The notes under the pieces were generated by a model. It ran no database searches and had not been told where the DNA came from. It saw nothing but the letters and a program-made list of their open reading frames with translations. The position numbers were made by a program, and so were the translations under genes. Positions 1-4,945 of a stretch of 5,693 bases of DNA are shown piece after piece. Position 1 is the first letter of the stretch; each line of letters begins with the position of its first letter. Source of the stretch: JBEKHI01 sp050012355 (GTDB lineage Bacteria; Actinomycetota; Actinomycetes; Streptosporangiales; Streptosporangiaceae); assembly GCA_050012355.1 (NCBI GenBank), contig JBEKHI010000487.1, positions 1 through 5,693 on the forward strand, written 5' to 3'.

Positions 1-21
1 CCCAGGGACCGCGTAAGGCGG

Positions 22-692
22 CTAGTTTCGTGCCTCGACAATCAGCTCGGTGGCCGCCTCCGTCGGCTCGGCCCGTGTCTCCAGGCCACGGAACAGCTCA
101 TCGTCGCTGGCGCCCGCGTCGTGGCGGGAGACATCGCTGAAGCCGGCCGCGGACAGCTCCACCGACAGCGACGCCCAGTCGAAAATGTAGCCCTGATGAT
201 GACCGTGGTAGGCGTAGGTCACCCGCAGCATGTCCGCCGGATGCTCAGCCGGGTAACCATGCCGCCGGTGCCGGTCCAGGTGAGCCGCCGTCAGGCCGGG
301 ATCTTCCAGGTACGCCCGGGCCGTGCGCTCCAGGTCAGGAGTCGCCAGCCGGATCGCCCCGCCCGGCCGCAGCGCCCGGCAGCAGTTCCGCAGCACCGCC
401 CGCACCCCCTCCAGCGAGAAATGCTCGATGACGTTATCCCCGTAAATCCGGTCGACGCTCCCGTCCGGCACCGGCCACGGTTTCAGCAGGTCCAGGTACA
501 TCTCCGACCGCCACAGCACATCCGTGTTGATCCAGCGGCCAGCCGCACGGTACCCGCCCCCACATTCACCTTCACCGGTGCGGACGCCAACGCCACTGCC
601 CGCTGGAAACGCCGCGACATCAACGGCGCGCGTACCGCAGTAATCGCCTGGCTGGCCGACACGCGCGCAGCATCAGTAAGTTCAGCTCTCAT
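22..692 (-). pseudogene. Class I SAM-dependent methyltransferase, frameshifted (COG4627-like)
   Basis: Seen: two minus-strand frames together make one methyltransferase. The first runs from ATG at 692 and carries the glycine-rich SAM-binding strand VKVNVGAG about 40 residues in, then leaves frame. The second is open from before 535 down to the TAG at 22-24 and reads RWINTDV, DRIYGDNVIEHF (acidic loop and motif II), RALRPGGAIRLATPDL (motif III region), then GYIFDWASLSVELSAAGF and a final ELIVEARN. Joined, they give about 223 residues, a normal length for this family, with an intact C-terminus. One missing base between about 535 and 562 would restore the frame; the C-run on the plus strand at 553-561 is the likeliest place. 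A GAGGAGG lies 13 nt before the ATG at 692, a rather long spacing. Known: relatives methylate small molecules or sugars and often sit in polysaccharide clusters. The substrate here is unknown. It may be a true pseudogene or a sequencing error. Confidence 0.75.
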
Positions 693-1410
693 GACCGGGG
701 TTCTTCCTCCTCGCGACAGGCGGGCCTTCACCGCTTTCCGGCTGCTCCGCAACCGGGTCTTTCACCTCGCCAGCAGCGAATTATTGCGCCGAATACCATC
801 CCTCGTCCGAGAAATCAGCATAAAACTCACATCGGCCGCCAAGCAGTGAGATTGGCGAAAATCATCCCGCAGATCTGCCGACCGCACTCTAACCTTCTGA
901 CCTGCAGGTTTTCTAGAACCATCCGGGCAGATTCCTGCAATGTGGGTGCTCCGCAGCGTCTATCTGCCACGTGAGCCGGTCAGGCTCCCGACTCATCGAC
1001 GGTGTACTTCTCGGTAGCGCTGCTGGTGGTCTCCGAGGACACCTTGGTCCTGGCGGTGTAGCTCTAGGCATGTGACGTCCCTGCCATGGACAGGGAACCA
1101 ATCTCGGTCAGAACGGGTAGCGCCGGACGCGTCGCCATAGCTGCTTCCTGGAGAGTACGAATCCCGACGCCAACCCGATCGGTGCCCGGACGCCTAGGCA
1201 TAGCGCGCGTACCAACGAAGCGTGGCGTCTTCACGCTAACTTCAGGCGCGGCACACTAGCCATGGAACTAGTACACGACCGCACCTTGCACAGCTATCCC
1301 AAATTCCCCACGCCTGCTATTTCGCCATAAGGGTGCCGATTGCCGCCAGGGTTAAGGCAACGCTCCAGTATCCGAGGCCGGTGATTATGGCTGGTGGAGC
1401 ACCAGCGGAA
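693..1410. other. Gene-poor region with possible decayed coding fragments
   Basis: No intact gene can be supported here. The longer open frames are arginine/proline-rich or match no recognisable family. The region holds several small hairpins: TCCCTG/CAGGGA at 1078-1096, AGCGTG/CACGCT at 1219-1237, ACTAG/CTAGT at 1255-1272 and a 7-bp stem GCTGGTG/CACCAGC with a 3-nt loop at 1390-1406. The first and third share a loop beginning CCATGGA. It also holds a 10-bp palindrome ACCTGCAGGT at 900-909. Two short minus-strand stretches look coding-like and are listed separately. The region reads as an eroded chromosomal interval next to a broken methyltransferase gene. Confidence 0.5.
980..1138 (-). pseudogene. 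Possible decayed small ORF with an in-frame TAG
   Basis: Seen: from ATG at 1138 (AGGA about 9 nt upstream) a frame reads MATRPALPVLTEIGSLS and stops at TAG 1064-1066. The same frame continues for 27 codons to TGA at 980-982, reading SYTARTKVSSETTSSATEK and ending YTVDESGA. By hand count 24 of those 27 codons end in G or C, which is gene-like here; the part before the TAG is only about 65 percent. The frame is also open upstream to another ATG near 1201. I do not recognise the product: the tail is Ser/Thr-rich and has no cysteine. It could be the end of a decayed gene, a small gene interrupted by TAG, or chance. Confidence 0.2.
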
Positions 1411-1441
1411 CGTTCCTGGTCTGTGCGGCGCTGCCCCCATT
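1317..1441 (-). pseudogene. Short frame encoding a C-terminal membrane-helix-like segment
   Basis: Seen: a minus-strand frame opens after a TAA inside the 1411-1474 palindrome and ends at TAG 1317-1319. Its last 24 codons include GLGYWSVALTLAAIG followed by TLMAK, a convincing single transmembrane helix with a basic end. About 17 of 24 of these codons end in G/C. There is no ATG or GTG start with a ribosome binding site before the helix, because the upstream part runs through the palindrome. Inference: it may be the 3' remnant of a membrane-protein gene into which the palindromic repeat was inserted. The fragment is short enough that chance cannot be excluded. Confidence 0.2.
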
Positions 1442-1474
1442 AGAGTGTGGGCAGCGCCGCACAGACCAGGAACG
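1411..1474 (-). repeat. Palindromic repeat copy E1, perfect 26-bp arms
   Basis: The arms at 1411-1436 and 1449-1474 are perfect reverse complements over 26 bp and enclose a 12-nt loop. Read on the minus strand the loop is ACACTCTAATGG, related to the loops of the other copies, and each arm has the core GTGCGGCGCTGCCC. No T-run follows on either strand, so it is not a classical intrinsic terminator. A separate 7-bp hairpin lies directly beside it at 1390-1406. Confidence 0.9.
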
Positions 1475-1630
1475 GCACACCCAGGTCGGCGGCTTTACCG
1501 CCTCATGGGCACCACCAGCACCAGCACTCACCCTGGGTCGCCAGGCGGCAGCGGATCCCGGGCCCGCACCACCCCCGCAGCTGCGCCCCGCTTTCACGCC
1601 ACCGCAGCCATCTCCCTGGGACGACGCAGG

Positions 1631-1668
1631 TTTTGTTGGTGAGTGCGGCGCTGCCCGCACTCTTCCTA
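1631..1668 (+). repeat. Palindromic repeat half copy E2a (left arm plus loop)
   Basis: The plus strand reads TTTTGTTGGTGAGTGC, then the arm core GGCGCTGCCC, then the loop-like GCACTCTTCCTA. This matches the left half and loop of the full copies, but the expected right arm beginning GGGCAGC is absent. The sequence runs straight into copy E2b. Confidence 0.75.
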
Positions 1669-1669
1669 A

Positions 1670-1721
1670 TGGTCAGTGCGGCGCTGCCCAGCAAAGAGTA
1701 CGGGCAGCACCGCACTGACCA
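1670..1721 (-). repeat. Palindromic repeat copy E2b, 20-bp arms
   Basis: The arms at 1670-1689 and 1702-1721 pair over 20 bp with one mismatch, which is a G-U pair in RNA. The loop is 12 nt and on the minus strand reads GTACTCTTTGCT, nearly identical to the loop of copy E3. A TTCC at 1663-1666 and a GGAA at 1722-1725 could extend the stem across a small bulge. The left arm of E2a could compete for the same right arm. Confidence 0.9.
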
Positions 1722-1763
1722 GGAAAGACGCTGCCGCGGCGGTGGCTGAGGCAGGGGACTTTC

Positions 1764-1802
1764 GGCTCAGCGTGCGGGTAGCGCAGCACCCACCAGGGAA
1801 AA
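1764..1802 (-). repeat. Palindromic repeat half copy E4 (left arm plus loop)
   Basis: Read on the minus strand from 1802, the sequence begins TTTTCCCTGGTGGGTGC, continues TGCGCTACCC, and ends with the loop-like GCACGCTGAGCC. Over the 21 bases from CTGGT to CCC it differs from copy E3 at two positions. The right arm is missing, as in E2a. It abuts the terminator-like hairpin behind the phosphatase gene and shares its T-run. Confidence 0.7.
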
Positions 1803-1820
1803 GCCGCGCGGCCTGCGGCC
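1799..1820 (-). terminator. Candidate intrinsic terminator of the nadD operon
   Basis: About 16 bases after the phosphatase stop codon, the minus strand forms a stem GCCGC/GCGGC around a 7-nt loop, followed by TTTT at 1802-1799. The stem is short and the U-tract is only four bases, so termination may be weak; the E4 and E2b repeats lie just beyond. Confidence 0.4.
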
Positions 1821-1835
1821 ACTTACGCCGGAAAG

Positions 1836-2450
1836 CTAGCGGTCGTCGCCTAGGACTGGTTCGGGGAGGGTGCCGGCGTTGTGCTCGAGGATCCGCCAGC
1901 GGGGGCCGCGCTGGGCGAGGACGGACCAGGAGCAGTTGGACAGCGGGCCTAGGACGCCGAAGTGCTCGTCGGGGAGGCCGAGCATCCGTTCCATGCCTAG
2001 CCGCAGGGCGGCGCCATGGCTGACGACTACGGCTAGGTCACCGCCGTTTTGGTCAAGGGTGTCTGCGACGCGGCGAAGTGCGGCGTGCACACGGTCCGCG
2101 ACGGCCATGGTCAGCTCACCGCCGGGCGGGTCCCAGGTCGCTCGCTCACGTGGGTAGCGCTCGTCGATCTCGGTGTCGGTGAGGCCCTCCCAGGCACCGC
2201 CGAACCGCTCGCGCAGCCCCTTGTCGAGGGTGACGGTCAACCCGGTGAGCGCGGCCAACGGCGCCGCCGTCGACATCGCGCGGACCAGGTCGGAACTGAC
2301 GATCAGGTCGGGGCTCAACGCCGCGAGTAGCCGCGCGGAACGCTCCGCCTGCGCCTCTCCGGTCTCGTCGAGCGGGATGTCGCTCTGGCCCTGGAAACGG
2401 TGCTCAGCGTTCCAGATCGTCTGGCCGTGCCGAAGCAGCACAAGCCTCAA
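1836..2450 (-). CDS. Histidine phosphatase family protein, candidate glucosyl-3-phosphoglycerate phosphatase
   Basis: A 204-residue cytosolic member of the histidine phosphatase (phosphoglycerate-mutase-like) superfamily. Visible motifs: LLRHGQT near the N-terminus with the phospho-accepting His8, the SSDLVRAMSTA stretch with Arg57, LRERFGGAWEGL with the acid Glu81, and VVVSHGAALRLGM with His145. The catalytic set is complete. The start is TTG at 2450, overlapping the rsfS TGA as TTGA, with GGGGGAGGG just upstream; later starts would remove the RHG strand. The gene is therefore translationally coupled to rsfS. Known: in M. tuberculosis the gene immediately after nadD and rsfS (Rv2419c) encodes GpgP, which dephosphorylates glucosyl-3-phosphoglycerate in methylglucose lipopolysaccharide synthesis. 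The position and the C-terminal SNCSWSVL resemble that protein. Other substrates remain possible, and older annotations call such genes phosphoglycerate mutase. Confidence 0.88.
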   Translation of the reverse strand: MRLVLLRHGQTIWNAEHRFQGQSDIPLDETGEAQAERSARLLAALSPDLIVSSDLVRAMSTAAPLAALTGLTVTLDKGLRERFGGAWEGLTDTEIDERYPRERATWDPPGGELTMAVADRVHAALRRVADTLDQNGGDLAVVVSHGAALRLGMERMLGLPDEHFGVLGPLSNCSWSVLAQRGPRWRILEHNAGTLPEPVLGDDR

Positions 2451-2821
2451 CGGCCCTCCCCCACGGCGGCGGGCAGGGCGATGACCGGGCAGTCCTTCCA
2501 GATCCGCTCAAGCATGTAGTACGAGCGTTCCTCGTCGTGCTGGACATGCACCACGATGTCCAGGTAGTCGAGCAGCACCCAGCGGCCTTCTCGTTCGCCC
2601 TCACGCCGGACCAGCGAGGCGTCCGCCTCTTTCAGCTTGATCTCGATCTCGTCGACGATCGCGCGCACCTGGCGGTCGTTGGCGCCCGTGCAGATGACGA
2701 ACGCGTCTGTGATCACGAGTTGCTCGCTGACGTCGTAGGCGACGATGTCCTTGGCGAGTTTGTCCGCCGCGGCTAGCGCGGCGATCTCGACGAGCTCAAG
2801 GGCTCTCGGGCTAGCTGTCAC
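2447..2821 (-). CDS. rsfS: Ribosomal silencing factor RsfS
   Basis: A 124-residue protein of the RsfS/Iojap/DUF143 family, at its usual length. RsfS binds uL14 on the large ribosomal subunit and blocks joining to the small subunit, saving energy in stationary phase or starvation. Family signatures are clear: a helical start with LAAADKLAKDIVAYDV, then LVITDAFVICTGANDRQVRAI (residues about 35-55), EGEREGRWVLLDYLDIVVHV and the closing SYYMLERIWKD. The start is GTG at 2821, 12 nt after the nadD stop, with GAGGG about 7 nt before it. The stop overlaps the TTG of the next gene. The nadD-rsfS pairing is conserved across most bacteria, so assignment is secure. It is presumably transcribed from the nadD promoter. 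Confidence 0.97.
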   Translation of the reverse strand: MTASPRALELVEIAALAAADKLAKDIVAYDVSEQLVITDAFVICTGANDRQVRAIVDEIEIKLKEADASLVRREGEREGRWVLLDYLDIVVHVQHDEERSYYMLERIWKDCPVIALPAAVGEGR

Positions 2822-2833
2822 TCTTCTACCCTC

Positions 2834-3460
2834 TCACACGCGGGCGTAAAGACCGCGTTTCGCGATGTACTGGACCACGCCGTCGGGAACGAGGTACCAG
2901 ACCGGTTCCCCCGCGGCGACCCTGGCACGGCATTCAGTCGAGCTGATCGCGAGCGCCGGGATCTCCACCAGAGAGACCTTCCCGTCCGGTAGCCCGGCGC
3001 CGGTCAGCCGGTGACCCGGCCTTGTACAGCCTACGAAATGCGCGAGGGAGAACAGTTCATCCACGTCGTGCCACGTCATCAGCATGGCTAGCGCGTCCGC
3101 TCCGGTGATGAAGTACAGGTCGGCGTCCGGGTGGGCCTTGTTTATGTCCCGGAGGGTGTCGATCGTGTACGTCGGGCCCGGCCGGTCGATGTCCGCCCGG
3201 CTGACGCTGAACCGCGGGTTCGACGCGGTCGCGATGACCGTCATCAGGTACCGGTCCTCGGGCGGCGAGACCCGCCGGCGGTTCTTCTGGTAGGGCTCCC
3301 CGGTCGGGACGAAGATCACCTCGTCCAGCGCGAAACGATGGGCCACCTCGCTCCCAGCGACGAGGTGCCCATTGTGGACTGGGTCGAAGGTGCCGCCCAT
3401 CACGCCGATCCGGCGTCCTCCACCAGCTATCGAGCCGTTAGCCAAAAGCCTCTCCTTCAT
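2834..3460 (-). CDS. nadD: Nicotinate-nucleotide adenylyltransferase NadD
   Basis: A 208-residue nucleotidyltransferase that joins nicotinate mononucleotide and ATP to give nicotinate adenine dinucleotide plus pyrophosphate, a step common to de novo and salvage NAD synthesis. The N-terminal Rossmann strand reads RIGVMGGTFDPVHNGHL (residues 17-33), with the GTFDPxHxGH signature holding His29 and His32. YFITGADALAML follows at about residue 116, and the nucleotide-binding ISSTECR sits at 172-178, before the final helix. ATG at 3460 is chosen because later candidates at residues 20-21 would cut the first strand. A GGGAG lies 5-6 nt upstream. It heads the operon nadD-rsfS-phosphatase and is divergent from the M48 gene with 66 bp between starts. 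In related genomes proA or other genes often precede it; here they do not. Confidence 0.97.
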   Translation of the reverse strand: MKERLLANGSIAGGGRRIGVMGGTFDPVHNGHLVAGSEVAHRFALDEVIFVPTGEPYQKNRRRVSPPEDRYLMTVIATASNPRFSVSRADIDRPGPTYTIDTLRDINKAHPDADLYFITGADALAMLMTWHDVDELFSLAHFVGCTRPGHRLTGAGLPDGKVSLVEIPALAISSTECRARVAAGEPVWYLVPDGVVQYIAKRGLYARV

Positions 3461-3476
3461 CAGGGCTCCCGTGTAG

Positions 3477-3482
3477 AGGATA
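3477..3482 (-). promoter_or_regulatory. Candidate -10 box for the nadD operon
   Basis: TATCCT on the minus strand fits the actinobacterial TANNNT pattern. It would start transcription near 3470, giving a leader of about 10 nt that carries the GGGAG ribosome binding site. No good -35 box is seen at 16-19 bp spacing, so confidence is limited. Confidence 0.35.
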
Positions 3483-3491
3483 GCTCGGCCG

Positions 3492-3520
3492 TTGCGACAT
3501 ATCTTGAATTGGGATAGCGT
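3492..3520 (+). promoter_or_regulatory. Leaderless-type promoter of the M48 peptidase gene
   Basis: A -35 box TTGCGA (3492-3497), a 17-bp spacer and a -10 box TAGCGT (3515-3520) match the main vegetative sigma factor pattern of actinobacteria. The last -10 base lies so that the usual +1 falls exactly on the A of the ATG at 3527. No Shine-Dalgarno sequence precedes the ATG, which agrees with leaderless initiation. Confidence 0.6.
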
Positions 3521-3526
3521 ACGAGC

Positions 3527-4567
3527 ATGACTTCATCAGTGCCTGATCGTGCGCGGGTCCGGCTCACTGGCATCAGCTCCCGCGCTTATGAGCATCCCGC
3601 GGACCGCTCAGCGCTGGTGGCGCTGCGCAAGCTCAGCGGATTCGATGTCTTGCTACGCAAGCTCTTCGGCCTGTTCAACGAGCGGGCCCTGCGGCTGTCA
3701 TACCTGGCGAATGGCGTCCGGGTGTCCGAGGTACAGTTCCCGAACATCTATTCGCTGGTCCGTGACGGCTCCTACATCCTGGACCTCCCGGACGTGCCCG
3801 AGGTCTTCGTCCAGCAAACGCCGGTCGTCAACGCGATGGCGCTCGGCAAGGACCGTCCTTTTATCGTCATAACGACGGGTCTAATCAACCTGCACGACGA
3901 AGAGGAACTGCGCTTCGTGATCGGGCACGAGCTGGGTCACGTGCTATCCGGCCACGCCGTCTACCGCACGATGCTGATGTACCTCATCAACCTGGCGGCG
4001 CGCCTCGCGTGGATGCCGATCGGGTACATCGGGATCAAGGCCATCGTGTTCGGCCTCGAGGAATGGTTCCGCAAGTCGGAGCTGTCCTGCGACCGGGCCG
4101 GCCTGCTGGCCTGCCAGGACGCGGACGCGGCGCGGCGCGCGCTGATGAAGATCGCCGGCGGCGCGCAGCTGTCCGAGCTCAACCCCGACGCGTTCCGCGA
4201 GCAGGCGCACGAGTACGACGCGGTCCCCGATCTGCGGGACAGTCTGCTGAAGCTCGCCCAGCTCCAGGGTGCCACCCACCCGCAGGCCGTGGTTCGCTTC
4301 GCCGAGCTTGACCACTGGGCGGTCTCCGGTGACTACGAGCGGATCCTCGGCGGCGACTACCCGCGGCGGGACACCGACTCTTCGGCCTCGATCGGCGAGG
4401 AGATCCGCAACGCGGCGAAGTCCTACCAGGACACCTGGAACCGGTCCGAGGACCCGCTAGCCGGCCTGTTGCGCGGCTTCGCGGACACCGCCTCACGCGC
4501 AGGCTCCGGCCTGTTCGACCGCTTCGGCGGCGGCGGTCGCACCAACGGCGGCAACGACGACGAGTAG
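3527..4567 (+). CDS. M48 family zinc metallopeptidase
   Basis: A 346-residue M48 (HtpX/Ste24-like) peptidase. The zinc-binding HELGH lies at 134-138 (ligands His134 and His138, base Glu135), and RKSELSCDRAG supplies the third ligand Glu185. A later THPQAVVRFAEL (250-261) fits the conserved HP...R element of the family. The stretch 147-178, between the motif and the third ligand, is hydrophobic (MLMYLINLAARLAWMPIGYIG) and probably lies in or on the membrane. There is no signal peptide. The N-terminal RVRLTGISSRAYEHPADRSALVALRKLSG block is, from memory, typical of actinobacterial members. The C-terminus ends in a Gly-rich, acidic tail. Known: such enzymes degrade damaged or signalling membrane proteins; the substrate here is unknown. 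Many relatives have Ala where this one has Cys188 (SCDRAG). It is divergent from nadD and followed by a palindromic repeat. The start is supported by the promoter geometry. Confidence 0.93.
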   Translation: MTSSVPDRARVRLTGISSRAYEHPADRSALVALRKLSGFDVLLRKLFGLFNERALRLSYLANGVRVSEVQFPNIYSLVRDGSYILDLPDVPEVFVQQTPVVNAMALGKDRPFIVITTGLINLHDEEELRFVIGHELGHVLSGHAVYRTMLMYLINLAARLAWMPIGYIGIKAIVFGLEEWFRKSELSCDRAGLLACQDADAARRALMKIAGGAQLSELNPDAFREQAHEYDAVPDLRDSLLKLAQLQGATHPQAVVRFAELDHWAVSGDYERILGGDYPRRDTDSSASIGEEIRNAAKSYQDTWNRSEDPLAGLLRGFADTASRAGSGLFDRFGGGGRTNGGNDDE

Positions 4568-4634
4568 TTTTTGCTGGCCCGCTGGCCGACTAGCTCCGCA
4601 AGCACGCCCGTTTCCTGGCCCGCCCGCCCGCCCG

Positions 4635-4694
4635 TTTTTGCTGGTGAGTGCTGCGTTACCCAGACTCTTTGCCGGGTAATGCAGCACCGACGAG
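4635..4694 (+). repeat. Palindromic repeat copy E3
   Basis: The core arms at 4648-4661 (GTGCTGCGTTACCC) and 4674-4687 (GGGTAATGCAGCAC) pair over 14 bp with one G-U. Outer bases 4641-4647 and 4688-4694 pair partly. The 12-nt loop is AGACTCTTTGCC. The head TTTTTGCTGGTGAGTGC matches half copies E2a and E4. It lies about 70 bp after the M48 stop codon. No T-run follows, so it is not a classical terminator on the plus strand. Confidence 0.88.
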
Positions 4695-4864
4695 GAACGG
4701 GGGCCCTCCGGCGGGCGGTCGCTCCACCCCGGCAGTACCATCAGTAGCAGTGGACCCACTTCCCCAGGGCCACCCGCGAGATTGCCCTCCGCAGACCCCG
4801 CGCGTTGGTCACCCCGCCCCCCGCTTTGGATCTCCAGCGGCCTTTGGACCTCCTAGGTACGTTG

Positions 4865-4876
4865 GAAAACGTTTTC
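4865..4876. promoter_or_regulatory. LacI-type operator-like palindrome
   Basis: GAAAACGTTTTC is a perfect 12-bp palindrome with a central CG, the shape typical of LacI/GalR-family operators, and it is AT-rich within a GC-rich region. It lies about 70 bp before the DUF4262 start. No LacI-type regulator gene is in the window, so the binding protein is unknown. Confidence 0.4.
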
Positions 4877-4933
4877 TGTATGCCAGAAGCGGGGTTAGAT
4901 CCTGGGGCAACGCAGAATGTCAGACCCCCTAGT

Positions 4934-4939
4934 TATGGT
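4934..4939 (+). promoter_or_regulatory. Leaderless-type -10 box of the DUF4262 gene
   Basis: TATGGT fits TANNNT, and its spacing puts the expected +1 on the A of the ATG at 4946, the same geometry as the M48 promoter. No convincing -35 box is seen and no Shine-Dalgarno sequence precedes the ATG. Confidence 0.45.
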
Positions 4940-4945
4940 GCAGAC

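Larger units (their letters stand above)
4568..4945. other. Intergenic region with repeat E3, an operator-like palindrome and a promoter
   Basis: The 378 bp after the M48 gene contain no supported gene. Directly after the stop codon comes TTTTTGCTGGCCCGC, echoed by TTTCCTGGCCCGCC at 4611-4624, then a CCCG run and the full palindrome E3. Farther on are a GC-rich stretch with no visible structure, the palindrome at 4865-4876 and the -10 box at 4934-4939. An upstream extension of the DUF4262 frame to a TTG at 4805 is not credited as coding. Confidence 0.6.

Noticed and set aside
121..849. A 242-codon open frame on the plus strand
   Set aside because: It is antisense to the methyltransferase, Arg/Pro/Gln-rich and matches no family; long antisense frames are expected in high-GC DNA.
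971..1075. Plus-strand GTG frame at 971 reading Gly/Leu-rich sequence to TGA near 1075
   Set aside because: Fewer than half its codons end in G/C, unlike genes here, and the antisense frame has the stronger coding signal.
693..1410. tRNA or other known RNA gene
   Set aside because: No cloverleaf with a T-loop GTTCRANNC and matching acceptor stem was found; the small hairpins do not fit a known RNA.
1411..1474. E1 as an intrinsic transcription terminator
   Set aside because: The stem is very strong but no T-run follows on either strand. A factor-dependent or RNA-stabilising role is not excluded.
1411..1721. CRISPR array
   Set aside because: The repeats occur in both orientations, with arms of varying sequence and no regular unique spacers; there are no cas genes.
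1385..1749. Several overlapping 70-100 codon frames on both strands around the palindromes
   Set aside because: They run through inverted repeats, are Gly/Ala/Pro/Arg-rich and lack family motifs or ribosome binding sites.
3944..4496. Minus-strand frames of 104-123 codons inside the M48 gene
   Set aside because: They are antisense to a well-supported gene and have no family motifs.
4805..4945. TTG start at 4805 extending the DUF4262 protein by 47 residues
   Set aside because: The extension lacks family similarity and a ribosome binding site, and the ATG at 4946 has a -10 box at leaderless distance.
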